This document shows, piece by piece, positions 25,532 through 34,893 of a DNA stretch of 64,000 nt; the first letter of the stretch is position 1; each line of letters begins with the position of its first letter. The translations under genes and the position numbers were made by a program. The notes under the pieces are model-generated. The model searched no databases and had not been told where the DNA came from. It worked only from the letters and a program-made list of their open reading frames with translations. Source of the DNA: Nitrosomonas marina (lineage in GTDB: Bacteria; Pseudomonadota; Gammaproteobacteria; Burkholderiales; Nitrosomonadaceae); contig NZ_FOIA01000011.1 of NCBI RefSeq assembly GCF_900111605.1, positions 1 through 64,000 on the forward strand, read 5' to 3'.

Positions 25532-28390
25532 CTATAAATCGAAGGCCTGCGCCGTGATATCGATTACCGATAATGCTCTGTCGATGTATACCGCCTGATA
25601 GTCAAATACCGATACGCGTTTAATGGCGCCGTCAATACCCCGGGTGATCAGTCGGGTTGTCACCGGATTACCATCAGTATCGAAAAACCCGTCAGGGTTA
25701 ATCTCACATTGGCTGTTTGCAACACCCGTAACACCTTCCACGACTTTGAACACGGCACTGAGATAGAACGGTTGTCCCAGTCTTGAGTTTTTCAGAGAAA
25801 ACGCAGCTGCCAGTGTCTGCAACACTTCCTCTTTTACCAGATCCGGATCAAATTCATCGGCTTTAACACGAATAACAACTCTGACGTCGAGAATGACCGG
25901 CTCAAATGGCTCCACTTGAATAGCGACACCAGGCAGGGCATGGTTCCGCAGATACGCACTCACTGCATCTGCAAGGCCACCCGGCTTGCCACCCCCAGCA
26001 GGAACAATCGCAACCTCAATGTGTTTTTTGCGTACTGACGATTTTTGGTAAGCCCGCGCCTGCCACACGCCGCTATAACGTGCTGCAAGGTGCGAAAAAT
26101 CGGCAAGCGACACTGCGCGATCAAGCGCCAGAATACTACCGGGTGCATTGTCACGCATCGATTCGACGGCTTCCATATCATTTCCACCGCTCGACGGTAT
26201 CGGCTGGTATATTGCTTCAACGAGTGGATCGGGTTTGACTGCTTTCCTCAAGCTGTTTGCAGCCAGATTTCCGGACAAGCCACCGCCAACGCGATGTATG
26301 ATACGAACATTATTACTGCCGGTGGGCAAACGACGGCCATGCACCCCGTCACCGAATTCGATCTGCAACGTGCCATCCTCCTTCATCCGCACGGCATAGT
26401 GCGGATCTTCCGGGCCGGAATCGTTCAGCGTAGCCACCTGCTGCCAGGTCCGGTTTTCAATCTGAATGGTGATTGCTGAACGCACGCCGTTGGGGAATTT
26501 CGGATCTGCAACGAAACTAATCTGTTCAACATCAAAATCGAATTGCTGGTTCAGTCGCGTAGCGTCTCCCGAGCCCAGTATTTTTTCCTTTCGCGTCTCC
26601 CCATGGCCGGATTGCACTACATTGCCGTAAATTTTTGTGTAATAACGGGTATAGTCATTAGTGACTCCACTGCCGGTCAATTCGCTGCCGGGAATGGCCG
26701 GTTCAATCTTGACCCGCTTATTTAACAAGTCAATATCCTTGACCATTACCGCCATTGCGCTGCTTTTGCCTTCGACAATCAATTTCCTGCCGATAGACAA
26801 TAACTCCGGGAATTGTATTAGCGCCAAAGGCAAAAAACTGTGATTGTCTGAGCGGTGCTGCGGTTCGATCAAAAAAACGGGCGTTTCGTTGACATCATAA
26901 TTTGACGGTCGCAATTCCACTTCAAACTGGGCGAACAACATTATCCCATCTGCAGAAAAAGCACCCGAAAACTCAAGCTGATAATCATGTTCATTTTCAA
27001 CGAGGGCGGTCACAACCGCCGCACGCCCACCGGTACCTGTCTGTACAATCAACCAGTCTCCAGTCGACAGCATTCCCGGGTCGCCATCGAATGACATGTA
27101 CTGAGGTTTGCTCTCGAGCACTGTCGCAACAGCTTCAGCAGTTACTGAGGCACTGTCTTTCGGAATAAAATACACCCGATCATAATAATCGCCGTTTTTG
27201 TAGGTATATACCGGCTGCCCGTCCTGGTTATACGTTGCATAACTGTTAATCTTTTGCAAATTTTCATCAAACAGGCCCCATTGCTCCCGATGATCAACCA
27301 GTGGCAGAATCACGCGGCGCACGCTACTGCCGCCCACATTCATATCACGCGCATCAGAAAAAGCAGTCAAATAAAGCGCCGTGCCCGGAACAGGGGCCGT
27401 ACGCGACAAACGTACACGATCATTCTGAATTTCCTTGACGATCGCTGCTATCCAGGTTGATCCCGATTTCCAGGCAATCACCGCATTCTCGCTCAGACCG
27501 TGATCGGATTTTAGTATCACCACATTATCACCGCTGATTCTGGGCGACTGCTTGAAATCGGGCTTGAGCAAAAGCCGCACCTGGTGTCTTTTGCTAACTT
27601 GCGGGAAACCGGCCGGTCTGTTTTCTCCCTGCAATATGACCTGCTGATTGGAAACACCAGTGACTTTAACCGCCAGTCCTTTGGTCTGTGTGCCGACATC
27701 AACCAGCAGCATGCCAGGGGTACCAACAGATATGTCCTCAACCGGCGCACTCAAGGGGAAAACAGCCGAACGAGTACTATCGTTGTACACAAAATCAATT
27801 TGTGATTTATTCCAGTCGAGGACTCGAATCTCATTCATCCTGCTGTCGACATCCAGATCGTTCAGTGTTTCAAAAACGGACGGCTTGCTGCCGTCTTCGG
27901 GTGCATTCTTGAAGGTAAAACCGGCCGTGAGCGTCCCTGATTTGCCATCCTTGGCCATAATTACGATCGGTGTCTGGGCGGAAGCTGGTGGCGCCGGATG
28001 ATAGTCGAGCATATTTACAAGACGACGCACATGCCGCCACTGCGTCGCGGTTCGAATAAACGTCTCATTGGCGTAAGCATCGAGATACTCGCCAAGTATA
28101 TGAACTGCCCTGGCATAGCTGCGCAGGATCTCCCAGGCGTAATCACGACGTTCAGCGTGATATTGCTGCAACCAGCGTGCCTGGCGCTGCTCAGCCGTCT
28201 CATTTGATGGCTGTGCTATAGCCGTTTCCAGCGACTGCCACTGTAATTTGCCACTCTCGGTGAACGAATCACGCTGAGCCTGCCGCAATGTTTCCAGGAA
28301 TATAATGGCATTACCATCCACATAACGGAACCGTCTCAAACCGGAACGGTTCCAGCGCGTCAAATCTTTTTTATCAGGCAGCCCGTTCAT
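25532..28390 (-). CDS. eCIS baseplate assembly protein, gpJ-like (Afp12-like)
   Basis: The 952-residue protein starts after GGAGGT and overlaps the preceding gene by four bases (ATGA). It resembles the large baseplate J-like proteins of contractile systems. Conserved parts include QIEFGDGVHGRRLPTGSNNV, then RVGGGLSGNLAANSL, and in the C-terminal third DRAVSLADFSHLAARYSGV and VAIVPAGGGKPG. In the Afp/PVC family two such wedge proteins sit side by side, as here. It builds the baseplate wedges that trigger sheath contraction. It is longer than phage gpJ (about 300 residues) but matches the eCIS variant. Confidence 0.85.
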   Translation of the reverse strand: MNGLPDKKDLTRWNRSGLRRFRYVDGNAIIFLETLRQAQRDSFTESGKLQWQSLETAIAQPSNETAEQRQARWLQQYHAERRDYAWEILRSYARAVHILGEYLDAYANETFIRTATQWRHVRRLVNMLDYHPAPPASAQTPIVIMAKDGKSGTLTAGFTFKNAPEDGSKPSVFETLNDLDVDSRMNEIRVLDWNKSQIDFVYNDSTRSAVFPLSAPVEDISVGTPGMLLVDVGTQTKGLAVKVTGVSNQQVILQGENRPAGFPQVSKRHQVRLLLKPDFKQSPRISGDNVVILKSDHGLSENAVIAWKSGSTWIAAIVKEIQNDRVRLSRTAPVPGTALYLTAFSDARDMNVGGSSVRRVILPLVDHREQWGLFDENLQKINSYATYNQDGQPVYTYKNGDYYDRVYFIPKDSASVTAEAVATVLESKPQYMSFDGDPGMLSTGDWLIVQTGTGGRAAVVTALVENEHDYQLEFSGAFSADGIMLFAQFEVELRPSNYDVNETPVFLIEPQHRSDNHSFLPLALIQFPELLSIGRKLIVEGKSSAMAVMVKDIDLLNKRVKIEPAIPGSELTGSGVTNDYTRYYTKIYGNVVQSGHGETRKEKILGSGDATRLNQQFDFDVEQISFVADPKFPNGVRSAITIQIENRTWQQVATLNDSGPEDPHYAVRMKEDGTLQIEFGDGVHGRRLPTGSNNVRIIHRVGGGLSGNLAANSLRKAVKPDPLVEAIYQPIPSSGGNDMEAVESMRDNAPGSILALDRAVSLADFSHLAARYSGVWQARAYQKSSVRKKHIEVAIVPAGGGKPGGLADAVSAYLRNHALPGVAIQVEPFEPVILDVRVVIRVKADEFDPDLVKEEVLQTLAAAFSLKNSRLGQPFYLSAVFKVVEGVTGVANSQCEINPDGFFDTDGNPVTTRLITRGIDGAIKRVSVFDYQAVYIDRALSVIDITAQAFDL

Positions 28391-29793
28391 CCGCGTTGAC
28401 CTCCGTGCAGTATAACGCGCAAAATTCCCAGCGCCGGTTGCTGCGCATCGTTATTACATGTAGCGATTTCCAGCCCTTCCAGACGAATGCGTCCTGAATC
28501 GGCCTGATTCGGATAACGCCGGCCGACACGTTTAAACCGGTTCAGGCAGACCGCGTCCACTCCGTCCAGACTCATAATCGTTTCGATAATATCACCCGCA
28601 TGCACATCTTCGCCAAAAGCCAGCCGCCCCGGTGCAAAAAAGCCCCCCAGCTCCGTGCTCAGCGAGAAGTTAATGTCATGACGGATTTCAGATTGAAAGT
28701 AATTTTCGGCCACACGCACAGACAGTGTAATATTGATACCGATAAACTGCGCATCCTGTAAAAACACTTCCTGAGCAGCCATTCTGTATGCATCCAGGTA
28801 TGGACGCAGAATGACCCGTGGAGTGGGTTCTGCCGCCCAGTCAACATCATCGAGCTCATAACGGCGGTTGAACTGATCGACTGACGCCTGCAGTAATTGA
28901 AATGAATCAGCACCGCCGACCGCAGCCACCGTCAATGGACTGTCAAGCATCATGTTTTCCGATATCACTACAGCGGCATACACAGTATTCCATGACCCCG
29001 TCCAGCTGTTGTATGCATGCGCACGCAACACCAGCGGATGGTCTTCCAGCCTTTCGGCGTAGTCATCTTCGGTCACCATCCGTTTTTGCATATAAATGGA
29101 GCGCGGACCAAGCGTACGGGCTTTTTCCATTTCATGCGGGTATAGTGTCCAAAAACTGTGCAGCGTTTCATTGCGTGCGCGCTGCACAAAATCCGGCGCG
29201 TTATCAAGAAACTGCTGTACCGCATCAAGGGCTGCTGCCGTGGCGCTTAAAGGGTTGTCAATAAATGCCTGCAGGCCGGACTGTTGTGCCGGCGTCAATT
29301 CGTCAACAACATCCTGATAGTCCGAGAGATATCGTTGTAATGACAAGTGAAATGCCCGTAACCGTATTCTTCTGGCCGCTTCACCCTCGCCGGCAGCGCC
29401 ATCAGCGTCAGGAATCTTTGCCTCTGCTGCAGCCTGACTGACTGCATCGTATCCGATCATTGCCAGTAACCGCCGTACTGAATCCGGCCGCTGCGCCGTC
29501 TCGAGAAACGCCTCAGCCTGTACACGATCAAGCATATCGGACAGTTGATCCAACACTACCGACAGCGTTTCTACAATCACCACTTCCATGTCGGCCGGCG
29601 TCCATCGCCGCCTTTCCGGAAAGCGCGCTGCCAGTTCCTCGAGCATAAACAAGCGGAAGCCGTCATAATCGCGTACCAGCCAGTCGAAGTCATCGCCAAC
29701 AACAGGCAATGGCTCAGGCAACCTTACCTGCCGATATCCGCAGTCGCTGCAGGCATCATTAAAAAACAACTCGGATGACGGTTGTTCTGCCAT
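28387..29793 (-). CDS. eCIS baseplate wedge protein, gpJ-like (Afp11-like)
   Basis: The 468-residue protein starts after a strong AGGAGG site and overlaps the next gene by four bases. The N-terminus (FDWLVRDYDGFRLFMLEELAARFPE) and the following segment WTPADMEVVIVETLSVVLDQLSDMLDRVQAEAFLETAQ are typical of Afp11-type wedge proteins. The C-terminal part includes GDIIETIMSLDGVDAVCLNRF and a gpJ-like fold. With its neighbour it should form the wedge heterodimer around the hub. Confidence 0.84.
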   Translation of the reverse strand: MAEQPSSELFFNDACSDCGYRQVRLPEPLPVVGDDFDWLVRDYDGFRLFMLEELAARFPERRRWTPADMEVVIVETLSVVLDQLSDMLDRVQAEAFLETAQRPDSVRRLLAMIGYDAVSQAAAEAKIPDADGAAGEGEAARRIRLRAFHLSLQRYLSDYQDVVDELTPAQQSGLQAFIDNPLSATAAALDAVQQFLDNAPDFVQRARNETLHSFWTLYPHEMEKARTLGPRSIYMQKRMVTEDDYAERLEDHPLVLRAHAYNSWTGSWNTVYAAVVISENMMLDSPLTVAAVGGADSFQLLQASVDQFNRRYELDDVDWAAEPTPRVILRPYLDAYRMAAQEVFLQDAQFIGINITLSVRVAENYFQSEIRHDINFSLSTELGGFFAPGRLAFGEDVHAGDIIETIMSLDGVDAVCLNRFKRVGRRYPNQADSGRIRLEGLEIATCNNDAQQPALGILRVILHGGQRG

Positions 29794-30183
29794 TTACTTG
29801 CTCCCTCCTACAACAAACTCGAGCTGCTCGCCTTGATTCAGCGTCGCCAGCGTATAGGCAATCGTGATATAGAGTTTTTCTCCATCTCCCGTCACATTCA
29901 CTTCAAGACTTGCCGGCGCGACCTCTCCTGCCAGGGTTTCATTGAGCGATGCGGACAGGCGTTTTTTGGTCACCTCCCACAACGCCTGGCTGTTTGGTTC
30001 AAACACCAGCGCCCGAACACCGATACCGAATTCCGGCCGATACCAACGTTCCCCCGTATCTGTAAACAGCACCTGTTCGATCTGTTCACGCACATGACGC
30101 TGGCGTGTGCTTACTGCAGCACCGTTTTCTCCGATCTGCAGCGGAAACTTCATGTAATCGGGATTATTCAACCGGGTCGCCAT
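29794..30183 (-). CDS. eCIS gp25-like baseplate wedge protein (Afp9-like)
   Basis: The 129-residue protein has AGGAGG eight bases before the ATG; a GTG one codon earlier is possible. It carries the gp25/GPW pattern: QHVREQIEQVLFTDTGERWYRPEFGIGVRALVFEP early on and LYITIAYTL near the end. Gp25-like proteins link the baseplate to the first sheath ring and are among the most conserved parts of contractile systems. It abuts the Afp11-like gene without spacing. Confidence 0.9.
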   Translation of the reverse strand: MATRLNNPDYMKFPLQIGENGAAVSTRQRHVREQIEQVLFTDTGERWYRPEFGIGVRALVFEPNSQALWEVTKKRLSASLNETLAGEVAPASLEVNVTGDGEKLYITIAYTLATLNQGEQLEFVVGGSK

Positions 30184-30231
30184 CACTTGCCCCTCCTGTA
30201 GCTTTCACCATTGTTTTCATCCGTCATCCGT

Positions 30232-31050
30232 TCACTGTGCCTTGGTTTTAGTGGTTAATACAACCGGTGTCAGCGGTGGCACTGGTGGTCCAGAGGGCGA
30301 CCCTGGCGCTGTACATACATGCGTATGTGCGTTGAATAAAGACAGAAATGTCTGTGCCTTAATCAACGGCTCACCTCCTTGACCCGCCACGTCGACTGTT
30401 GTGCCTTTGATAACGATCTGAACACCCTCGACCGTAATGCCGCTGGCGGCCATCTGTATGGTATTACCGTTACTGTCTTTGATTTCAGTACCGCTGCTAT
30501 CCATCGTCAGGCGGTTGCCGTTGGCATCTTCCAGCGTAACAGTATTGCTCTGTGCATCGAGTGTCATGGAGTTGCCCGCTGCGTCCGTGGTGTTGACAGT
30601 TCCTTGCGGATCAATGGTCATTTCGGTACCGGATGGATGTGCCAGACGGAATTGCTCTTCCCCACTGGCATCATCAAACTGAAGCACATGCCCGGACGGA
30701 GTGCGAATAATCCGCGTCGTCGGTTCATCCAGCGCGGCTTCCTGCGGCGTGTCGCTCTCCTGCTGCCAGAATACGCCAACCCAGATTGGGTGGTCCAGAT
30801 TTCCTTCTTCGAACTCCACCCATACCTGAGCATCCACCTCCGGAATCATAAATAATCCCTGATTGGTCAGGCCGCCAAACGGCAGACAAGGCAGCGCCCA
30901 GCCGGTATCCTGGTCACCCAGTACCGAAGGCACACTCACCTTCAACCGGCCACGTTTCTCGGGATCCTGGTTATCAGTCACAAAACCGCGATATTTTCCA
31001 TAGTAACGCTGCTGTGACTGCTGTGCGATTTGATGAATCAATTGTTCCAT
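30232..31050 (-). CDS. eCIS central spike, gpV/VgrG-like
   Basis: The 272-residue protein has an OB-fold-like N-terminal half (YYGKYRGFVTDNQDPEKRGRLKVSVPSVLGD, WALPCLPFGG, VWVEFEEGNLDHPIWVGVFW). A repetitive beta-helical spike follows with short MTIDPQG, MTLDAQ, VTLEDANG and LTMDSSG turns. It ends in FNAHTHVCTAPGSPSGPPVPP, a conserved ending in gpV-like spikes. No separate PAAR tip gene is present, so this C-terminus may form the tip. The hub half (gpD-like) is a separate gene directly upstream, whereas in Afp and PVC the two are fused as Afp8/Pvc8. Confidence 0.87.
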   Translation of the reverse strand: MEQLIHQIAQQSQQRYYGKYRGFVTDNQDPEKRGRLKVSVPSVLGDQDTGWALPCLPFGGLTNQGLFMIPEVDAQVWVEFEEGNLDHPIWVGVFWQQESDTPQEAALDEPTTRIIRTPSGHVLQFDDASGEEQFRLAHPSGTEMTIDPQGTVNTTDAAGNSMTLDAQSNTVTLEDANGNRLTMDSSGTEIKDSNGNTIQMAASGITVEGVQIVIKGTTVDVAGQGGEPLIKAQTFLSLFNAHTHVCTAPGSPSGPPVPPLTPVVLTTKTKAQ

Positions 31051-32184
31051 TTACACCACTCCCGCTAGCGGATTGTCAGACTCGCCCAGATCATCGCCAT
31101 AGGCATTTCGCAGCAGACGGAAAGATACTTTATATCCGTTGATGTCAAAACGGTGCGTCGCAGAATCGACATAGTATGTACCGCTGTAACGTTCCCCGAC
31201 GCCATCTACGCCGACGGGCTCGCCGATACGCAATACATGACCGTACAAACTGCCGTCGAGCTCGCCATCCACATTGATTTTCATCGACTGTTCATTGGCC
31301 ATGTGCTGGGCGATGGCTGCCATTTGCGTCGCATCGCTGACACCCTGACGCTGCGGCCGCCAGATAAAATCATTTAATCCCGCGCCGGTACTGTCGGCCC
31401 ACTCGTTGCCAAGTCTGCGCAGATTCGGCGTTACTTCGGTTGCCGGTTCTTCGGCACCGACTTCTGCCGCTACCTGATACGCGACACTGTCCGGTTTATG
31501 GCCGTCGTCCTGAATATTAAAGCTGATGCAGTTGGTGTCCGGACCTGCGTATACCATTATTGTCGGCTGCGTTTCGGCATCAAGCCGCATTTCGCCGAAA
31601 TGCAGCATGCCTTCCTGAAAAATGATTTCGTATCCATTAGCCTGAGCGCGGCGCTGCAAAAATTTAATGTCGGTCGTATTCTGCAGTACATCCTGTACTG
31701 TCTGGCCTTCACCGACCTCCCCAAGTATGCCGAGATCGTTTCGGATCGCTATTTCGGTTGCAATTGCACCGTCCGTTGTCGGCGCATCCTGTCCCCAGCG
31801 CTGCTCGATGTGTTCACGGTCCAGTTGCAGCGAGTGGTCCTGACACGATACCGTAACCTTTGCACCACCACGCTCCGGCGGATATTCGGCGCGCACTTCT
31901 TTGATGTAGCCACGCATCACTTCTTCCGTTTCATCACCGAATACCGCTTCGATTCTGACGGATACCCACGGTTTGAAGCGGTCGTCATCCTGCACGGTCC
32001 AAAGCCCGTCCTCCAATCGACGCGCCTCAAGCACCAGCGTTGCTGTTGTGGCACGACTGCGGTCGGCTTCCACAGTCACTTCAACCAGTGCCGGATACAT
32101 ATCATCGATTTCCTCGTTATCGAGCTTGACGACGCACTCGGCCGGTTGCAGTTTCTTTTTACTGAGCAGATCCAGAAGCCCCAT
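31051..32184 (-). CDS. eCIS baseplate hub, phage late control gpD-like
   Basis: The 377-residue protein matches the gpD/gp27 hub family. It has an N-terminal strand-rich half (VEVTVEADRSRATTATLVLEARRL; PWVSVRIEAVFGDETEEVMRGYIKEVRAEYP). A middle segment reads DVLQNTTDIKFLQRRAQANGYEI, and the end is YSGTYYVDSATHRFDINGYKVSFRL. It should form the hub trimer beneath the spike. It abuts the spike gene end to start, forming the split equivalent of fused Afp8. Confidence 0.87.
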   Translation of the reverse strand: MGLLDLLSKKKLQPAECVVKLDNEEIDDMYPALVEVTVEADRSRATTATLVLEARRLEDGLWTVQDDDRFKPWVSVRIEAVFGDETEEVMRGYIKEVRAEYPPERGGAKVTVSCQDHSLQLDREHIEQRWGQDAPTTDGAIATEIAIRNDLGILGEVGEGQTVQDVLQNTTDIKFLQRRAQANGYEIIFQEGMLHFGEMRLDAETQPTIMVYAGPDTNCISFNIQDDGHKPDSVAYQVAAEVGAEEPATEVTPNLRRLGNEWADSTGAGLNDFIWRPQRQGVSDATQMAAIAQHMANEQSMKINVDGELDGSLYGHVLRIGEPVGVDGVGERYSGTYYVDSATHRFDINGYKVSFRLLRNAYGDDLGESDNPLAGVV

Positions 32185-32214
32185 TTCCGTTTCCGTTATT
32201 CGTTAAACTTCAAT

Positions 32215-32505
32215 TCATTCCTTTAATCTTGGGATCAGCAATACCGATCCCTGCATGGTCTCATCGAGCATATCGCCGGCAAACAGAAAAGCCGGGTTGG
32301 CATCGACGATGCGCCACCATAGTCGATCATCGTTATAATAGTGGCGCGCCAGTTGATCAAGCCGGTTACCGGCCTGGATTTCATGTTCAATCATGCCGGC
32401 CGCCGGACCGATTTCGCGTGCACGTACCCCCGGAAACACATCATCGCCGTCATTTTCCGTTTGAAAAAAACCGGCATTTCTGTACCGTGATTTTTTTAAT
32501 AACAT
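32215..32505 (-). CDS. eCIS small LysM-domain protein
   Basis: The 96-residue protein is led by GGACAGG. It contains a LysM-like stretch, EIQAGNRLDQLARHYYNDDRLWWRIVDANP, ending IPRLKE. In Afp-type clusters a LysM module sits at the C-terminus of the tube-initiator (Afp7). Here it is a separate small gene between initiator and hub. It probably joins the tube initiator to the hub rather than binding peptidoglycan. Confidence 0.75.
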   Translation of the reverse strand: MLLKKSRYRNAGFFQTENDGDDVFPGVRAREIGPAAGMIEHEIQAGNRLDQLARHYYNDDRLWWRIVDANPAFLFAGDMLDETMQGSVLLIPRLKE

Positions 32506-32534
32506 CGCACCTGTCCTTTTTTAAAGATTCATCT

Positions 32535-33212
32535 CTAAAATGACGCACCGAAAGACGCCGAGAACGACACCGACACACCACTGGCCAGATTGATCGCCGC
32601 GCCAGCCGTCTGGCGTATTTTTTCCACCTGATAAAACGGATTGTTGCTTTCAATCACCTGAAAACTGAGCGTCACATTCGCACGGTAAGGCATTAGCGTC
32701 GGCAAATGCGCCACTTCCTCTACCTGTACGCTGGTCAAAAATACCGGCAGTACATGCGTACCCCAGACCAGCAACAATACCGATGGATGTTCATCACGCT
32801 GAAATGCCTTGTTGCCCCCCAGACCGAGGCTGGACAGCATTTGCACGCCTCCGGGCCCCTGCGTCTTGGGTTCGACCATACTGCGCAGCGTATCCAGTTC
32901 AGGCTCTATACCAAACGCAACCGCGGGGCCATGTCCTGGTGAGGACGGGTCGCTCATGCGATCGGTGGCATCTATCAGGATTTGCATACTGAATTGCTCA
33001 GGCTCGATTGTGACACCTTGCGCTACGCGCGGTGTTTCAGTGGGCAGGGCAAAATCGTAACCGCCGCGCGTTCCCGGTGCGTTACCGGTCACAATACTGA
33101 TTGAACGCGTGCGCGAAAGAGTCTGGGGATTAAATTCAAATTGCAGTACCAGCGGTGGTATCGACAATCCGTACTCAATCAGAATGCCTCGGGTTAAATT
33201 AATCAATGCCAC
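32535..33212 (-). CDS. eCIS tube-initiator-like protein (CIS tube domain)
   Basis: A GTG at 33212 follows GGAG at a good distance, and the family N-terminus (ALINLTRGILIEYG) begins exactly there. The longer frame adds 45 residues with no support. The 225-residue product contains LQFEFNPQTLSRTRS, the hallmark of the contractile-injection tube/initiator domain (PF19266-like). It ends with the LPTLMPYRANVTLSFQVIE segment seen in Afp7-type proteins. The start overlaps the end of the 112-residue gene by 14 bases. Confidence 0.8.
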   Translation of the reverse strand: MALINLTRGILIEYGLSIPPLVLQFEFNPQTLSRTRSISIVTGNAPGTRGGYDFALPTETPRVAQGVTIEPEQFSMQILIDATDRMSDPSSPGHGPAVAFGIEPELDTLRSMVEPKTQGPGGVQMLSSLGLGGNKAFQRDEHPSVLLLVWGTHVLPVFLTSVQVEEVAHLPTLMPYRANVTLSFQVIESNNPFYQVEKIRQTAGAAINLASGVSVSFSASFGASF

Positions 33213-33537
33213 GTCTTTTCTCCATCGATGGGTTGTATTTGTTTTGCGCGGTAGATATTTCAGTATCCTGACTGTATAGACCGGACTGTTTCGATTGAGC
33301 AGGAGCGTGCAGTTGCCCGTGAATTGACTGAGCAATCCGTCTAGCAATCACCTGATCGGTTTCGCCATTGAAAATAACCACACCGGGAACCATGAGCGTT
33401 TTGTATTCATACGATTGTGTCAGCGGCATGCGTGCAAGCTGTCGCGCCACTTCGCGTGCAATCGCATCGGCCCGCTTTTCAAAACCTCGCGGCAGCTTCA
33501 GGTTCATTTTTTCGATCGTTAGCATGCACTCGTTCAT
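33199..33537 (-). CDS. Small eCIS protein of unknown function
   Basis: The ATG at 33537 lies one base after the stop codon of the AAA+ gene and follows GGAG, so the two are translationally coupled. The longer frame into the AAA+ gene is not credible. The 112 residues open with NECMLTIEKMNLKLPRGFEKRADAIAREVARQLA, an arrangement I associate with small proteins beside eCIS ATPase or initiator genes. No function is assigned. The rest is polar and contains GVVIFNGETDQVIARRIAQSI. Confidence 0.65.
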   Translation of the reverse strand: MNECMLTIEKMNLKLPRGFEKRADAIAREVARQLARMPLTQSYEYKTLMVPGVVIFNGETDQVIARRIAQSIHGQLHAPAQSKQSGLYSQDTEISTAQNKYNPSMEKRRGID

Positions 33538-33538
33538 A

Positions 33539-34891
33539 TCAGGTGTTCTCCATTCCGCATACAGACTGCGGCAGATAATTTGCCAAGGGACCAAGATCAT
33601 TTTTATTCAGTTGTGGCCGGTCTTTGGCCAGTTCACGGTAAACGGCAATTGCGATATGCTCCAGCGAAATCGGTTGTTTTTCTTCAGCCGCAAGATACGC
33701 AGCGTGCAGCCCGGCATTACGAATATTGCCGCCGGTCAGGTTGACTGCCTGCGACAAAAAACTGATATCCAGGTCATCAGCTCGCGGAGCGCGCGGAGGC
33801 AGCATCCGCTGCCATAACTGCGCACGCGCCCTGTGATCAGGCCTTGGGAATTCGACAACAACCTGAAACCGACGCGAAAAAGCCTTATCAATCTGGCTAC
33901 GCAAATTGGTTGTCAAAATGCATGGACCATGATGATCCTCAATGCGTGCCAGCAGATAGCTTACTTCCATGTTCGCATACCGGTCTCGCGCTTCCTTGAT
34001 TTCACCACGCTTACTCATCAGCGCATCGACTTCATCGAATTGCAGCACCATTTCCCTGCCGTGCGCCGCGTCGAACAGCTTGCCGATGTTTTTTTCAGTC
34101 TCGCCGATATACTTACTGACCAGGCGCGCCAGATCGACCCGGTACAGCGGCCAGCCCATTTCATTGGCAATCACGGTTGCCGCAAACGTCTTGCCTGTAC
34201 CCGATGAACCGCTGAACAGCGCCACCGGTCCACCCAGCTCATAACCGCCCCACCGGTCGACCACAGTCTCGCGATGACGCAGCCACATCAGATATTCACG
34301 CAGAATCCGTTCTCGATCGGGCGGCAAAACCAGGTCGTCCCACACTGCGCGCTGCCTGACCGGGTAGGCGCCGGGCGGGGTCTCCTCGGCTTCCGGCAAA
34401 TCCATCAGGCGTGCCAGCGCCTTTTTACCGGGACGTAACAATGCAAACGCACTGTCATGATCCGATTCGATCAGATTGAGCCGCCGTAATTCTCCACCAG
34501 CCGCGGTCATTTGCCGAACATGATGAAATTCATTGTAATCCAGCGCCAGTATCTGCTGCAGCAATGCGGCAGTTACAAACGGTTGCGGGTTTGCCGGCTG
34601 TAGTTCCTGATACAGCCAGCCGGTTTTTGGTAGCGCTTCGCTTGCCAGCACACAAGCCAGTACGTCAACACCAAGCGGCGTCAACTGCCGGACAGCCAGT
34701 TTGGCCCATGGATTGTTGATTGATTGACGTAACCGATCAACCTGGGACTGAAGCTCTTCAAGCCGTTTCAGCGCATCATCCTGCGGATGTCGTCCGGTAC
34801 GTGACAACAACAGGCAGTGCGCAAGCATTTCGACGCGTTCCCATTCGGCCTGCAAATTTACGGGTGAGATGGCTTCAACGGCGGCGTTCAT
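33539..34891 (-). CDS. eCIS AAA+ ATPase (Afp15-like)
   Basis: The 450-residue protein has an N-terminal helical domain of about 200 residues. A classical AAA+ module follows with Walker A GSSGTGKT (228-235), YIGETEKNIGKLFD, Walker B MVLQFDEVDAL (from 281), sensor region CILTTNLRS, and an arginine-finger-like SRRFQVVVEFPRPD. ATPases of this kind are a marker of eCIS loci and are absent from most phage tails. They are thought to assist particle assembly or cargo loading. It lies between the cap and initiator genes, as in other eCIS loci. Confidence 0.9.
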   Translation of the reverse strand: MNAAVEAISPVNLQAEWERVEMLAHCLLLSRTGRHPQDDALKRLEELQSQVDRLRQSINNPWAKLAVRQLTPLGVDVLACVLASEALPKTGWLYQELQPANPQPFVTAALLQQILALDYNEFHHVRQMTAAGGELRRLNLIESDHDSAFALLRPGKKALARLMDLPEAEETPPGAYPVRQRAVWDDLVLPPDRERILREYLMWLRHRETVVDRWGGYELGGPVALFSGSSGTGKTFAATVIANEMGWPLYRVDLARLVSKYIGETEKNIGKLFDAAHGREMVLQFDEVDALMSKRGEIKEARDRYANMEVSYLLARIEDHHGPCILTTNLRSQIDKAFSRRFQVVVEFPRPDHRARAQLWQRMLPPRAPRADDLDISFLSQAVNLTGGNIRNAGLHAAYLAAEEKQPISLEHIAIAVYRELAKDRPQLNKNDLGPLANYLPQSVCGMENT

Positions 34892-34893
34892 CT